Virus record (IMG/VR): IMGVR_UViG_3300032070_000002
Span: 26,230 to 90,229 of that record
Source of the DNA: a virus
DNA length: 64,000 nt
Direction: 5' to 3' (one strand)
Part shown: piece after piece, positions 8,570 through 16,457 of the stretch
Position numbering within the stretch: position 1 is the stretch's first letter
How the letters are laid out: every line of letters begins with the position of its first letter
Program-made: the position numbers and the translations under genes
The notes under the pieces: generated by a model
The model's input: only the letters and a program-made list of their open reading frames with translations
Told to the model about the DNA's origin: nothing
The model's database searches: none

Positions 8570-8937
8570 AAATTCAAACAGAAGTAAAATTAGATTCTGC
8601 TCATAGATTACCGAACTATATTGGCAAGTGTGCTAATTTGCACGGGCATACTTGGAAGATAGTAATTACGGTAGATGCAGAAGTTTTAGATATAAACGAA
8701 TTTGCGGTAGATTTTGTAAAGGTAAAAGAAGTAATGAATAAATACGACCACACCTACTTAAATAATTTTATAGAAAATCCTAATGCGGAAAATTTAGCTT
8801 ATAAGTTTGCTAATGAGATAAAGGAATTAGGTAATCAATATATGGAAGGAACCGCAAGTCCGATAGGAAATAGATTTAACTACGTGACAGTTAAAGTGTA
8901 TGAAAGCGAGGTTAGTTTTGCTGAGGTCACAATATAG
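8566..8937 (+). CDS. queD: 6-carboxy-5,6,7,8-tetrahydropterin synthase (QueD)
   Basis: 123 residues, the usual QueD length. It converts dihydroneopterin triphosphate to 6-carboxytetrahydropterin, the second step of preQ0 synthesis. Zinc-binding histidines are in SAHRLP and the LHGH pair, with the catalytic Cys just before LHGH (KCANLHGH). VDF and the DHTYLN segment match the family core, and E in YESEVSFAEV is the late conserved pocket. The start is GTG at 8566, 7 bases after GGAGGA; the longer ATG reading from 8491 would overrun the small gene upstream. It is the first of five 7-deazaguanine genes spread over 12 kb. Confidence 0.92.
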   Translation: MKIQTEVKLDSAHRLPNYIGKCANLHGHTWKIVITVDAEVLDINEFAVDFVKVKEVMNKYDHTYLNNFIENPNAENLAYKFANEIKELGNQYMEGTASPIGNRFNYVTVKVYESEVSFAEVTI

Positions 8938-8949
8938 GGAGGGTAAATA

Positions 8950-9438
8950 ATGAAATACAAACTAACAAATGTAACAAAGGTATGGTGTGGAATAACCTTG
9001 CATCAGATTGAGGCGACTATTTCTTTTGGTGGTATATCTAAAGGCGATAAGGGGGGATATATAGAAAAAGAAAATAATTTAGACCAATCTGGCGACGCTT
9101 GGGTGTCTGACAACGCTCGGGTGTCTGGCAACGCTTGGGTGTATGGCAACGCTCAGGTGTATGGCGACGCTTGGGTGTATGGCAACGCTTGGGTGTCTGA
9201 CAACGCTTGGGTGTCTGACAACGCTCGGGTGTCTGACAACGCTCGGGTGTATGACAACGCTTGGGTGTATGGCAATGCTCAGGTGTATGGCGACGCTTGG
9301 GTGTATGGCAAATTAAAACTTACTTTTGGGTACTTTTTTGGAATACGCTTTAAAAAAGAAAAAATAAAATATGTAAAATTAGATGATAATAATGAGATTA
9401 TTTGTAAGGGGGATATAAAGTTTGAGGAACTTAAATAA
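8950..9438 (+). CDS. pentapeptide/hexapeptide-like repeat protein (left-handed beta-helix)
   Basis: 162 residues. A 45-residue N-terminal part resembles the start found on many phage repeat proteins (W in GITLHQIEA, then GGYIEKE). Residues about 48-119 are twelve six-residue repeats of the form x-N/D-A-W/R/Q-V-S/Y, the pattern of left-handed beta-helices. A short C-terminal domain follows. The repeat DNA is far more GC-rich than its surroundings, which suggests transfer or copying by slippage. Function of such phage proteins is not known. It breaks the dpd cluster between queD and queE. Confidence 0.7.
   Translation: MKYKLTNVTKVWCGITLHQIEATISFGGISKGDKGGYIEKENNLDQSGDAWVSDNARVSGNAWVYGNAQVYGDAWVYGNAWVSDNAWVSDNARVSDNARVYDNAWVYGNAQVYGDAWVYGKLKLTFGYFFGIRFKKEKIKYVKLDDNNEIICKGDIKFEELK
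9091..9306 (+). repeat. twelve 18-bp tandem repeats inside a coding region
   Basis: Consecutive 18-base units close to GACAACGCTTGGGTGTCT, differing at a few fixed positions (GAC/GGC, TGG/CGG/CAG, TCT/TAT). The unit keeps frame, so copy-number change by slippage would lengthen or shorten the beta-helix without a frameshift. Confidence 0.9.
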
Positions 9439-9464
9439 CCTATGCCTAACCCCGGAGGCTCACA

Positions 9465-9977
9465 ATGAATGAATTACGGGAAGCGATTGAGGTATTAGAG
9501 CAACTTTATAATATCAGAATGGGGCAATGTGGTTATATGCCACCATACGAAACGAGTAAAGAGGCAAAGGCATTACAGCTTGCTATTTCCTTCCTCCAAG
9601 TTTTAGAGGGCAAGGGGATGCCGGAGTTTCATTCAGTTAAGGATAATTATACTTCTTTTGAAAAATATACCGAATGTGAACATAAGAAGATTGATGCACT
9701 CGGAAATAATTGCCAAGCGTGTGATATTGCCTGGCTTATAGAAAGATGCAAATGTTTAGAAAAAACTATTAAAGAATATAATGTCTACCACGCCAAACTC
9801 CAAGCAGAATGGCGGGAGAAGGCGGGGGTGGAGAAGATAGAGAAAATAATAGAAGAAAATGACGAATTTCCTAATATGTCTATTCAAACATTAAGAGATT
9901 TAAATGTAAATAATTTATTAGCATATAATCCAAAAAGATTAGCCCAAGCCCTATCTGATTACCTGGAGGTAAAGTGA
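9465..9977 (+). CDS. hypothetical protein
   Basis: 170 residues. Helical N-terminus (REAIEVLEQLYN), a central CEHKK...C..C region (residues about 70-105) that may bind metal, and a charged helical end. GGAGG 8 bases before the ATG. Base use is more GC-rich than surrounding genes, as in the repeat gene just upstream, so the two may have arrived together. A similar EALEQLYN-type start is seen in small phage and prophage proteins of unknown role. Confidence 0.55.
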   Translation: MNELREAIEVLEQLYNIRMGQCGYMPPYETSKEAKALQLAISFLQVLEGKGMPEFHSVKDNYTSFEKYTECEHKKIDALGNNCQACDIAWLIERCKCLEKTIKEYNVYHAKLQAEWREKAGVEKIEKIIEENDEFPNMSIQTLRDLNVNNLLAYNPKRLAQALSDYLEVK

Positions 9978-9979
9978 GT

Positions 9980-10123
9980 ATGGAGAATAAAATGATGCAA
10001 TGTAGTATTTGTAAAGAATTTTTTAATCCCGCAATGTTATCAGAAGTATTTGAACACGAACATAGTAATATATCTACAGATAAAGAATACTACGGAAAGA
10101 AAGTAGAAAATGAAAAAAATTAA
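9980..10123 (+). CDS. small C2H2-like zinc-finger protein
   Basis: 47 residues containing CSICKEFFN and, 14 residues later, FEHEH: the spacing of a classical C-x2-C...H-x-H finger. GGAGG at 9965-9969 lies 10 bases before the ATG, and the end overlaps the next gene by 14 bases. Probably nucleic-acid or protein binding. Confidence 0.5.
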   Translation: MENKMMQCSICKEFFNPAMLSEVFEHEHSNISTDKEYYGKKVENEKN

Positions 10124-10541
10124 GTATACTTGGCAAGAATTTGATAAAGATGTAATACTTTTAATTAGAAGGATTAAGTACTCAAAATTTCAGCCGGAAA
10201 CCTTAGTCTGTCTAGCTACAGGCGGTTGCCCTCTAGGTACAAAATTACATAATAGATTAGAAAAACCCCTAACAATTATAAGTGTAAAAAGTTACGAGGA
10301 TACTAAACAGGGTGCGATACTTTTAAATAGTTCCTATACCGTTCCTTTAAGGTCTCCGGTTTTATTATTAGATGATGTGGCGGACTCCGGAAAAACTATA
10401 CAATTAGTAAAATCACATTTAGAGTTGGGAGGAGTAGAAGTAAGGACGGCTACACTGTTTTATAAAGAACATTCTGTAATTAAACCCGATTGGTATATTC
10501 ATAAAATAAGTGAGGAATGGCTAATTTTTCCTTGGGAGTAA
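10110..10541 (+). CDS. purine (xanthine/hypoxanthine-guanine type) phosphoribosyltransferase
   Basis: 143 residues, short PRTase fold. The PRPP-binding signature is VLLLDDVADSGKT (residues about 86-98). An early ATGG loop and the C-terminal IFPWE, characteristic of bacterial/archaeal Gpt-like enzymes, are present. Such enzymes convert guanine, xanthine or hypoxanthine plus PRPP to the nucleoside monophosphate. Its place between queD and queE is suggestive: a DNA transglycosylase of the DpdA type would release free guanine, which this enzyme could return to GMP. That link is inference. Confidence 0.8.
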   Translation: MKKIKYTWQEFDKDVILLIRRIKYSKFQPETLVCLATGGCPLGTKLHNRLEKPLTIISVKSYEDTKQGAILLNSSYTVPLRSPVLLLDDVADSGKTIQLVKSHLELGGVEVRTATLFYKEHSVIKPDWYIHKISEEWLIFPWE

Positions 10542-10542
10542 T

Positions 10543-11700
10543 ATGAATAAAATTTTTATAAATCTTCCAAGTAAATATACTACTATTATGTTAGTAGCAC
10601 CTACGGGATTAGTAAACGAATTTGAAAAATATCCTTACGGTATTTCTCATTTTTTAGAGCATATGCATTTTAAGGGTACAAAGAAAAGAACTACAAAACA
10701 AATAGCTTATGATATAGAAAGATACGGCGGAGATTTAAACGCTTTTACGGATAGTGAAATTACGGGTTATTATGTTAAAATAGCTAATCGTTATATGAAT
10801 AAAGGTTTTGACGTAATTTCAGACCTAGTAGAAAATTGCGTAATCCCGGAAGAGGAAATAGATAAAGAAAGAAAAGTAATATTACAAGAGTTAAAAAGTT
10901 ATGAAGACGATCCTCAAGAGAAAGTTAGTGATTTATTTTATACAAATATGTATAATATTCACTATCCACTTCATTACCCTATTATAGGTTTCCCTTCTAC
11001 TTTAAATCAAATAGGTAGAAAGGAATTATTAAAATATAAAAAGGATAGATATAATCCATTAACTTTAATTATAGTAGGCGATATCGCGGATTGTTTAGAT
11101 ATTAAATTGTGTCCTACCTCTTATCCAAAAGTAAATTTTCTTTCTACTAACAAAGAAAAATTTATAGAGCGAAATAATTTACAACAAGCACAAGTTATTA
11201 TAGGATTTTCTCAATTTTTACCTATTGATGCTACAACTTTATTTTTTACGGTAGCTTTAATAGAATCAATTTTAAACGATATGAGCGGAAGACTATTTAC
11301 GGAAATTAGAGAAAATCATAATTTAGTATACGGTATTAGATTTTCAAGTACTATTTTTGGAAATAATCTATTTCAATGGAAAGTAAGTTTAGGATTAGAA
11401 AAAAATAAAATAAATCAAGCAAAAGAATTAATAATTAAGGAATTAACAAGACCTTTTACTAGCCAAGAAGTTGAAGATGCGGTAATTAAATCTATAGGAG
11501 AGCTAGAATTAAGGACTTCGTCTTTTTTAATTTCTAATATTATCGCAAATAGTATAACGACTAATATAGATTGGCAACGAATAATTTTTAACTATAAAGA
11601 GGAATTTAAGAGAGTAAAAGATTATGTAAATAGTGTGCAAGAATTAATAGATTTTACTAATTATAAAATAGTAGGCCTCATTCCGGGAGATAAAAAGTGA
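10543..11700 (+). CDS. M16 family zinc metallopeptidase
   Basis: 385 residues, the size of single-subunit M16B enzymes. The inverted zinc motif HFLEH is at residues 36-40 (H36, E39 base, H40) in the family context HFLEHMHFKGT, and E116 in VILQEL, 76 residues later, is the third ligand at the usual spacing. The C-terminal half has the second M16 domain, with a GRLFTEIRENHNLVYGI stretch normally involved in substrate contact. These peptidases degrade or process small peptides. It is one base from the PRTase and overlaps queE, so it is co-transcribed with the modification genes. An M16 peptidase is unusual in a phage. Confidence 0.88.
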   Translation: MNKIFINLPSKYTTIMLVAPTGLVNEFEKYPYGISHFLEHMHFKGTKKRTTKQIAYDIERYGGDLNAFTDSEITGYYVKIANRYMNKGFDVISDLVENCVIPEEEIDKERKVILQELKSYEDDPQEKVSDLFYTNMYNIHYPLHYPIIGFPSTLNQIGRKELLKYKKDRYNPLTLIIVGDIADCLDIKLCPTSYPKVNFLSTNKEKFIERNNLQQAQVIIGFSQFLPIDATTLFFTVALIESILNDMSGRLFTEIRENHNLVYGIRFSSTIFGNNLFQWKVSLGLEKNKINQAKELIIKELTRPFTSQEVEDAVIKSIGELELRTSSFLISNIIANSITTNIDWQRIIFNYKEEFKRVKDYVNSVQELIDFTNYKIVGLIPGDKK

Positions 11701-12338
11701 AGATAAATGAAATTTTTAAGAGTATACAGGGTGAAGGAAGATTTCAGGGATATCCTGCATTGTTTATTAGGGTTTCCGGTTGTACAAGAAAGTGTAAATG
11801 GTGCGATTCTAAATACCATATTAACGGGGAAGAATTTACGATAGAAGAATTAGTAAATGAAATTGATGATAGGCCAGAAACGGCTATAGTTGTATTTACT
11901 GGAGGCGAGCCCTTACTATATTTAGAAGAAATAACACACATAATTAGCGAGTTAAAAGGTATTGACGTTAAGTGGCATTTGGAAACGAATAGTGATTTAA
12001 TTAAGACTCAAAAAGATTTTAACGATATAATAAAAACTTTTAACTATATAGTAATTAGTCCAAAGGAATTATCTGTTGTAGAAGAAATAATTAAATTTAA
12101 AAATGCTACCTGTTTTAAGGACTATCTTGAAAGGGTTGAAATAAAAATAGTAACTGACTTAGATAAAATAAATAAAGATTTAGTGCCTTATGCTACTTCT
12201 TTAATGCCCTATACTTCTTATAATAAAAAGAAAGATATAGAAATAAGAAAAAGAGTATGGGCGTATTGCGTAACACATAATTTACATTATAGTGCTAGAT
12301 TACAAGTAATAAATTTTAATAAGAAGAGGGGGGTATAG
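11697..12338 (+). CDS. queE: 7-carboxy-7-deazaguanine synthase (QueE)
   Basis: 213 residues. This radical SAM enzyme rearranges 6-carboxytetrahydropterin to 7-carboxy-7-deazaguanine. The N-terminal SIQGEG substrate motif is followed by the Fe-S cluster motif C29-x3-C33-x2-C36 (CTRKCKWC), the compact QueE loop. FTGGEPLL is the SAM-binding GGE motif, and HLETNSD and ISPKE match later family blocks. It starts by ATGA overlap with the M16 peptidase and ends one base into the RNA ligase start. Confidence 0.93.
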   Translation: MKINEIFKSIQGEGRFQGYPALFIRVSGCTRKCKWCDSKYHINGEEFTIEELVNEIDDRPETAIVVFTGGEPLLYLEEITHIISELKGIDVKWHLETNSDLIKTQKDFNDIIKTFNYIVISPKELSVVEEIIKFKNATCFKDYLERVEIKIVTDLDKINKDLVPYATSLMPYTSYNKKKDIEIRKRVWAYCVTHNLHYSARLQVINFNKKRGV

Positions 12339-12931
12339 TGGATAACTTTCCCGAGTTTAAAGAATTTAAAAAAATACCTAGATTAAGTAGAAAGATTATT
12401 ATTACCGAAAAAATTGACGGCACTAACGGTTTAATTTATATTGACGAAATAAATAATATTTTTGCAGGAAGTAGAAACAGATTTCTTTGGGGATCAATTC
12501 AAGAAGAAATTCATAATGATAATCACGGTTTTGCTCAATGGGTAAAAACTAATAAGGAAGAATTATTAAAATTAGGCAAGGGGTATCATTATGGCGAGTG
12601 GTGGGGAAGCGGAATACAAAGAGGCTATAATTTGCCTAAAGGAGAAAAGAGATTTAGTTTATTTAATACCGATAGATGGATTAAAGATAGAACACAACCC
12701 CTATTAGAAAAACAAGAGTATTGTCCCGAATGTTGTTACGTTGTGCCTATTTTATGGACAGGTATTTTTAATACATCCGACATAGATTCTATTTTAGATA
12801 ATTTAGTATTAAAAGGTAGTAGTGCTTCATTAGGATTTATGCAACCAGAGGGAATTGTAATTTATCATAGGGCGGGTAATTTAATGTTTAAGAAAACGAT
12901 TGAGAAGGATGAAAAAGGAAAAAATGAATAA
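12338..12931 (+). CDS. RNA ligase (T4 Rnl2-like nucleotidyltransferase)
   Basis: 197 residues from GTG at 12338. Nucleotidyltransferase motif I is EKIDGTNG with the adenylated Lys at about residue 30; further motifs are GEWWGSGIQRGY, RFSLFN (motif III), EGIVIY (motif IV) and MFKKT (motif V). It covers the catalytic domain only, shorter than full Rnl2. It would seal RNA nicks using ATP. Together with the polynucleotide-kinase-like protein at 21513 it could repair tRNA or other RNA cut by host defences. Confidence 0.85.
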   Translation: MDNFPEFKEFKKIPRLSRKIIITEKIDGTNGLIYIDEINNIFAGSRNRFLWGSIQEEIHNDNHGFAQWVKTNKEELLKLGKGYHYGEWWGSGIQRGYNLPKGEKRFSLFNTDRWIKDRTQPLLEKQEYCPECCYVVPILWTGIFNTSDIDSILDNLVLKGSSASLGFMQPEGIVIYHRAGNLMFKKTIEKDEKGKNE

Positions 12932-13169
12932 TATTTGGTCTATAAATATTTCAGATTTTTTAGAAATACTAGAAGAGGCAATTAAGTTAGGTAGAGAAAG
13001 AGGTAAAAAAGAGGGCGAAAATATAGAACCGGAATTTTTTGAGATAGCAAAAAAGAAAAATAAAATGCCTAAACATTTAGGCGCAACAGAATTAAATAAA
13101 GAAGAATTACTAGAAGAATATAAATTAAGAAATTTAAAAGTATTAGATTTAACTAAAAAGGAGAAATAA
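12924..13169 (+). CDS. small charged hypothetical protein
   Basis: 81 residues from the ATG at 12924, which follows AAGGA by 4 bases; in-frame ATGs at 12900 and 12909 lack a properly spaced ribosome site. Helical and rich in Lys/Glu. No family recognised. Confidence 0.5.
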   Translation: MNNIWSINISDFLEILEEAIKLGRERGKKEGENIEPEFFEIAKKKNKMPKHLGATELNKEELLEEYKLRNLKVLDLTKKEK

Positions 13170-13424
13170 ATGGAAGAGTTAAAATTATATAACGGGTTAC
13201 GCGTTAAAGTTTGGCAGTTAGGCTGCGGCGAAAATAAATCCGCAGGCGGATATTCTATTTGTAGAGTATATATTTGGAGTGAAAATTTAATTAAGGAGTT
13301 AGGATTAGGGCAGCCCTTTCATTGCGCATATCAAGAAGCTGAAGAGTTAGCGGTTTTAATAGATGCGGAATTAACTTTAAATGGATCAATCGTAAGAAAA
13401 TCTACTAACGGAGAATATAAATGA
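13170..13424 (+). CDS. hypothetical protein
   Basis: 84 residues, mixed alpha/beta, AAAGGAG just before the ATG. The segment QEAEELAVLIDAEL is helical, and no motif is known. It overlaps the next gene by 4 bases. Confidence 0.5.
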   Translation: MEELKLYNGLRVKVWQLGCGENKSAGGYSICRVYIWSENLIKELGLGQPFHCAYQEAEELAVLIDAELTLNGSIVRKSTNGEYK

Positions 13425-13747
13425 AGTGTATAATTTGTAATTTAGAATTAACAGAAGCCGATGAAATAATAACTCAATACGGTTTAGATATGCATAAAAG
13501 TTGTGAAGAAAAATTTATATACTATACTAATCCTACTTATAGAGACTATATAAAATGTTGTAATGTAAAACACGATATAATAGGTTTACTTAAACAGGGT
13601 AAATTTATAGGTATTGGAAAATGTAAAATATGTGGAAAGACTTATATTACTAGTAGACTTCCAAAAAATCCAAAACCTAGAAAACCTAAAGCTCCAGAAA
13701 GATATTCAGACGACGCCGAAAGAAGAAAAATGTTTGGAGTAAAGTAA
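13421..13747 (+). CDS. zinc-ribbon protein with basic tail
   Basis: 108 residues. CIIC at residues 3-6 with a later MHKSC, and a second CKIC further on, suggest two metal sites. The last 40 residues are lysine/proline-rich (KPRKPKAPER), likely nucleic-acid binding. Unknown role. Confidence 0.5.
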   Translation: MKCIICNLELTEADEIITQYGLDMHKSCEEKFIYYTNPTYRDYIKCCNVKHDIIGLLKQGKFIGIGKCKICGKTYITSRLPKNPKPRKPKAPERYSDDAERRKMFGVK

Positions 13748-13748
13748 A

Positions 13749-13814
13749 ATGGTTATTAATTTATTAATAATATATTTAACAATTTTATATATAGTATCAA
13801 GGAGAAGAAAATGA
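13749..13814 (+). CDS. tiny single-span membrane peptide (tentative)
   Basis: 21 residues, hydrophobic for the first 16 and ending SRRRK. The stop overlaps the folE2 start. It might only couple translation or simply be part of the folE2 leader. Confidence 0.25.
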   Translation: MVINLLIIYLTILYIVSRRRK

Positions 13815-14644
13815 AGGACTTACTACCGGATATTCAAAATACGCCTGTTTCTTCTATTCAAATAGATAGAGTAGGAGTAACGGATATTGATTTTCCGCTA
13901 CCCATAAAATTAAAAAACGGTATAATTCAAACTATTTATTCTACCGCACATTTATATGGTTCCTTACCTAAAACAAGAAAAGGAACTAATATGTCTAGGT
14001 ATTTAGAAGTATTATTTCAACAAAAACAACCTTTAAACGTAAGAAAAAATTTAAGAGATTTTCTATATCAATTATTACAAGTAGTAGATACGAAGGATAT
14101 ATATTGTGAAATTAATTTTAAATTATTTATGGAGAAAATAGCTCCGGTTTCAAAAAAGAAAGGTGTGTTAGCATATAATTGTTCTCTTATAGGCAGATTA
14201 CAACAAGGTAAGTATACTTTCTTTAATTATGCATATAAAATTAAAGTTCCCGTTACTTCGGTTTGTCCTTGTTCTAAACAAATAAGTAAGTTCGGCGCAC
14301 ATAATCAAAGAGGCTACGTTGAAGCTACTATAATATTTGAAAAAAATAAATCAATTCCTTTAGAGGATTTAATAAAACTAATAGAAAAACAAGGCTCGTG
14401 TGAACTATATCCTATTTTAAAAAGACCCGATGAGAAATACGTAACCGAAAAGGGCTATAAAAATGCAAAATTTGTAGAGGATATATGTAGAGATGTGGCT
14501 ATTAAGTTGCAAGAGATAAGTGTAATAAAGAAGTTTAAAATTAAGGTTGAAAATTTTGAAAGTATACACGACCATAACGCGGTAGCGTATGTTTTTAGAA
14601 AGAGACGGGGTAAGAGATGGACTTCAGATATACAAATAATTTAA
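13811..14644 (+). CDS. folE2: GTP cyclohydrolase IB (FolE2)
   Basis: 277 residues, close to the usual length. It converts GTP to 7,8-dihydroneopterin triphosphate, the entry step of the preQ0 pathway. The diagnostic block is SVCPCSKQIS (metal Cys at about 152/154) followed by GAHNQRG; a later YPILKRPDEKYVTE block and ESIHDHNA match the family. Most 7-deazaguanine phages that encode this step use FolE (type IA); the zinc-independent type IB works with other metals, perhaps useful when zinc is limited. AAGGAGAAGAAA precedes the ATG. Confidence 0.92.
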   Translation: MKDLLPDIQNTPVSSIQIDRVGVTDIDFPLPIKLKNGIIQTIYSTAHLYGSLPKTRKGTNMSRYLEVLFQQKQPLNVRKNLRDFLYQLLQVVDTKDIYCEINFKLFMEKIAPVSKKKGVLAYNCSLIGRLQQGKYTFFNYAYKIKVPVTSVCPCSKQISKFGAHNQRGYVEATIIFEKNKSIPLEDLIKLIEKQGSCELYPILKRPDEKYVTEKGYKNAKFVEDICRDVAIKLQEISVIKKFKIKVENFESIHDHNAVAYVFRKRRGKRWTSDIQII

Positions 14645-14689
14645 AAAGTGTTCTACATTTGAATTATAATATAGATAAGGAGGAAGTAA

Positions 14690-15052
14690 ATGAGTGCAGA
14701 TAATGGCGTTTATATCTTACATACTAAAGATGGATATCGTGTAACTCAAGCTCAAGCGATAGAGAATATTTATTGGTGGAGAATTTATACGTGTGATTGT
14801 AAAATAGGTAATTCAGAAAGTTGGAGTGAATGTATAAAATGTGGAGCGTTAATTATTAATGAAGAAAGGCCGGAACCAAATCCAATAGTATTAAAAAATT
14901 ATTTCGGATTGTGCAAAGTGTTTAACATAGTAGAAGAAGCGTTAAAAGAAGCGGGTAGAATTTATAATGAAGTAATTAACGATCCTATTTGTCCAATCTG
15001 TGAATACGGTATCGGCGTGCTTGATTGTAGTAAAATAGTATTTCCAAAATAG
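14690..15052 (+). CDS. MSADNG-type phage hypothetical protein
   Basis: 120 residues starting MSADNGVYIL, a start seen on a recurrent group of phage proteins of unknown function. Cys residues at CDC, C..C and CPICEYG could form zinc sites. A strong AAGGAGGAAGTAA lies before the ATG. Confidence 0.55.
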   Translation: MSADNGVYILHTKDGYRVTQAQAIENIYWWRIYTCDCKIGNSESWSECIKCGALIINEERPEPNPIVLKNYFGLCKVFNIVEEALKEAGRIYNEVINDPICPICEYGIGVLDCSKIVFPK

Positions 15053-15060
15053 AGGAATAG

Positions 15061-15210
15061 ATGAAAGTTACTTGTCCGTTATGTGGAACAGAAGTAGAAG
15101 CAAAAGAAATATTTTTACATACCTCGGAATTTAGAATTTTCGGATTATCTTTATCTCAAATAAAGAAAAGATTAGATTTTGCTAGGAGTAAAGATTATGC
15201 GGAGGAATAG
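15061..15210 (+). CDS. small zinc-finger-like protein
   Basis: 49 residues from the ATG 8 bases after the previous stop, with CPLC at residues 5-8 and a His at 20. The GGAGGA near its end forms the ribosome site of the next gene. Unknown function. Confidence 0.45.
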   Translation: MKVTCPLCGTEVEAKEIFLHTSEFRIFGLSLSQIKKRLDFARSKDYAEE

Positions 15211-15211
15211 A

Positions 15212-15412
15212 ATGGAAACACTTTCAGGCCTTTGGAAAAATAAGGGTAAAACAGGCGAATACTTATCCGCTTCTTTAGGTAAGGTAAAAATTTATGTATT
15301 TCCAAATTCCTTTAAACAACTAGGTACTAATCAACCTGATTATTATTTATGTGTAAAAGGAGCCGAAGGTTTATTTAGTAAAATTTTAAATAGAATATTT
15401 AAGAGGAGGTGA
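15212..15412 (+). CDS. small hypothetical protein
   Basis: 66 residues from the ATG at 15212, which has GGAGGA at 15201-15206. The earlier in-frame start at 15179 lies inside the previous gene. Beta-rich (KVKIYVFPN) with a basic tail. Family not recognised; such W-K-N-x-G-K patterns occur in small phage proteins. Confidence 0.5.
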   Translation: METLSGLWKNKGKTGEYLSASLGKVKIYVFPNSFKQLGTNQPDYYLCVKGAEGLFSKILNRIFKRR

Positions 15413-15416
15413 GTAA

Positions 15417-15647
15417 ATGGGCAAGAATAGCAGATTAGGAAGAATCAAAGGTTTATTAGCAGAAGGAAAGACAACCGATGAGATAGTAGAAGTTATAAAG
15501 GCGAAGTTTCCGGATGCAAAGTCTACCGTTGTAAGAGGCCAGATTTATTCCGCGAAGAAAGGTAAGACAGTAAAGGAAACAGCTACAACAGAAGGCGTAG
15601 AAAAACCGGCGGAAGGTACTACTACCGCTCCAACGACAGGCGTTTAA
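15417..15647 (+). CDS. small SRLGRI-domain protein
   Basis: 76 residues. Residues about 5-50 match the C-terminal domain of the protein at 789-1313, with shared SRLGRI, DEIVEV/EIVEIV, FPDA and GQIY. The rest is a Thr/Ala-rich flexible tail. A near-perfect AGGAGGTGA ribosome site suggests abundant production. A small abundant helical basic protein might be a DNA-binding or regulatory factor; that is inference. Confidence 0.65.
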   Translation: MGKNSRLGRIKGLLAEGKTTDEIVEVIKAKFPDAKSTVVRGQIYSAKKGKTVKETATTEGVEKPAEGTTTAPTTGV

Positions 15648-15671
15648 TAAATAATAAAGATCGATAAGGAG

Positions 15672-15710
15672 AGTAAGAGCTATCCGTTAAAGATAGCTCT
15701 TACTTTTATT
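15672..15710 (+). terminator. 13-bp hairpin followed by T-rich tract
   Basis: AGTAAGAGCTATC (15672-15684) pairs perfectly with GATAGCTCTTACT (15692-15704) around a 7-base loop, followed by TTTATT. This fits an intrinsic terminator after the small abundant protein. It also lies between AAGGAG (15666-15671) and the dpdA-like ATG (15717), so it could instead bring that ribosome site close to the start when folded. Confidence 0.7.
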
Positions 15711-15716
15711 AAAATT

Positions 15717-16457
15717 ATGAAATTAGCTTTTATTGTTCCTAGTTCTTATATTAAAGAAGTAGATAAGTATTGTGACTTACACTTATTTCTTTCTCATTTA
15801 CTTTATAATAATTCTTACGCCGCCGCAGTTTTATCAATTAATAAATATAAAATTTTAGATAACGGCGCTTTTGAAACTGGCATACCGGAAGAAGGAAATA
15901 CGCTATTATCAAAAATGGATTTTGTAAAAGCAAATGAAGTAATATGCCCTGATATATTTTACAATACAAAGGAAACCTTAAAAAAAGTTAAAACTTTTAT
16001 ATCTTTTTTAAAGAAGAAAAAGGAATTAAGAAATTATAAATTACAAGCTTCTATTCACGGCAGAACATTAAATGAATTATTATATTGTTATGCAGAATAT
16101 TTAGATATAAAAGAAATAGACGTAATAGGAATAGGCTATACCGCTATAAAATATAGCGGATTTAGTAGGATAGAATTTATACGCGGATTACAAGGAGAAG
16201 GATTATTACAAAAATCCATACATTTGTTAGGGTTAGGAAATAACGGGGGAGAAGAGTTGAAGGAGTTAGGCAAATGTAAATTTATAAGGTCAAATGACAG
16301 TTCTGCAGCGTATGTTTTAGCAAGGGATAATAAATTAATAAGTCCTATAGGAAAATTTGAAAGGAATAAGAAACCTATAGATTTTAATGACGAATATAAA
16401 TTAGAAACATATTTAACTCTAAAGCGAAATATGCAAACTTTAAGAAGGTTAGGATGA
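15717..16457 (+). CDS. dpdA: DpdA-like DNA 7-deazaguanine transglycosylase
   Basis: 246 residues, TGT-like TIM barrel of the short phage type. Family blocks: ILDNGAFE with Asp48, VICPDIF with Asp79, a HLLGLGN strand and RSNDSSAAYVLA near the C-terminus. Phage DpdA enzymes exchange guanine in DNA for preQ0 or a derivative. Its location among queD, queE, folE2 and queC, and the absence of tRNA-type TGT features such as the C-terminal zinc site, support a DNA rather than tRNA substrate. No ribosome site lies immediately upstream; AAGGAG is on the far side of the hairpin at 15672-15704. The stop overlaps the next gene. Confidence 0.85.
   Translation: MKLAFIVPSSYIKEVDKYCDLHLFLSHLLYNNSYAAAVLSINKYKILDNGAFETGIPEEGNTLLSKMDFVKANEVICPDIFYNTKETLKKVKTFISFLKKKKELRNYKLQASIHGRTLNELLYCYAEYLDIKEIDVIGIGYTAIKYSGFSRIEFIRGLQGEGLLQKSIHLLGLGNNGGEELKELGKCKFIRSNDSSAAYVLARDNKLISPIGKFERNKKPIDFNDEYKLETYLTLKRNMQTLRRLG

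Noticed and set aside
15660-15720. preQ1-type riboswitch ahead of dpdA
   Set aside because: The hairpin is a simple perfect stem with no downstream pseudoknot-forming A-rich tail or conserved loop of preQ1 classes I-III.
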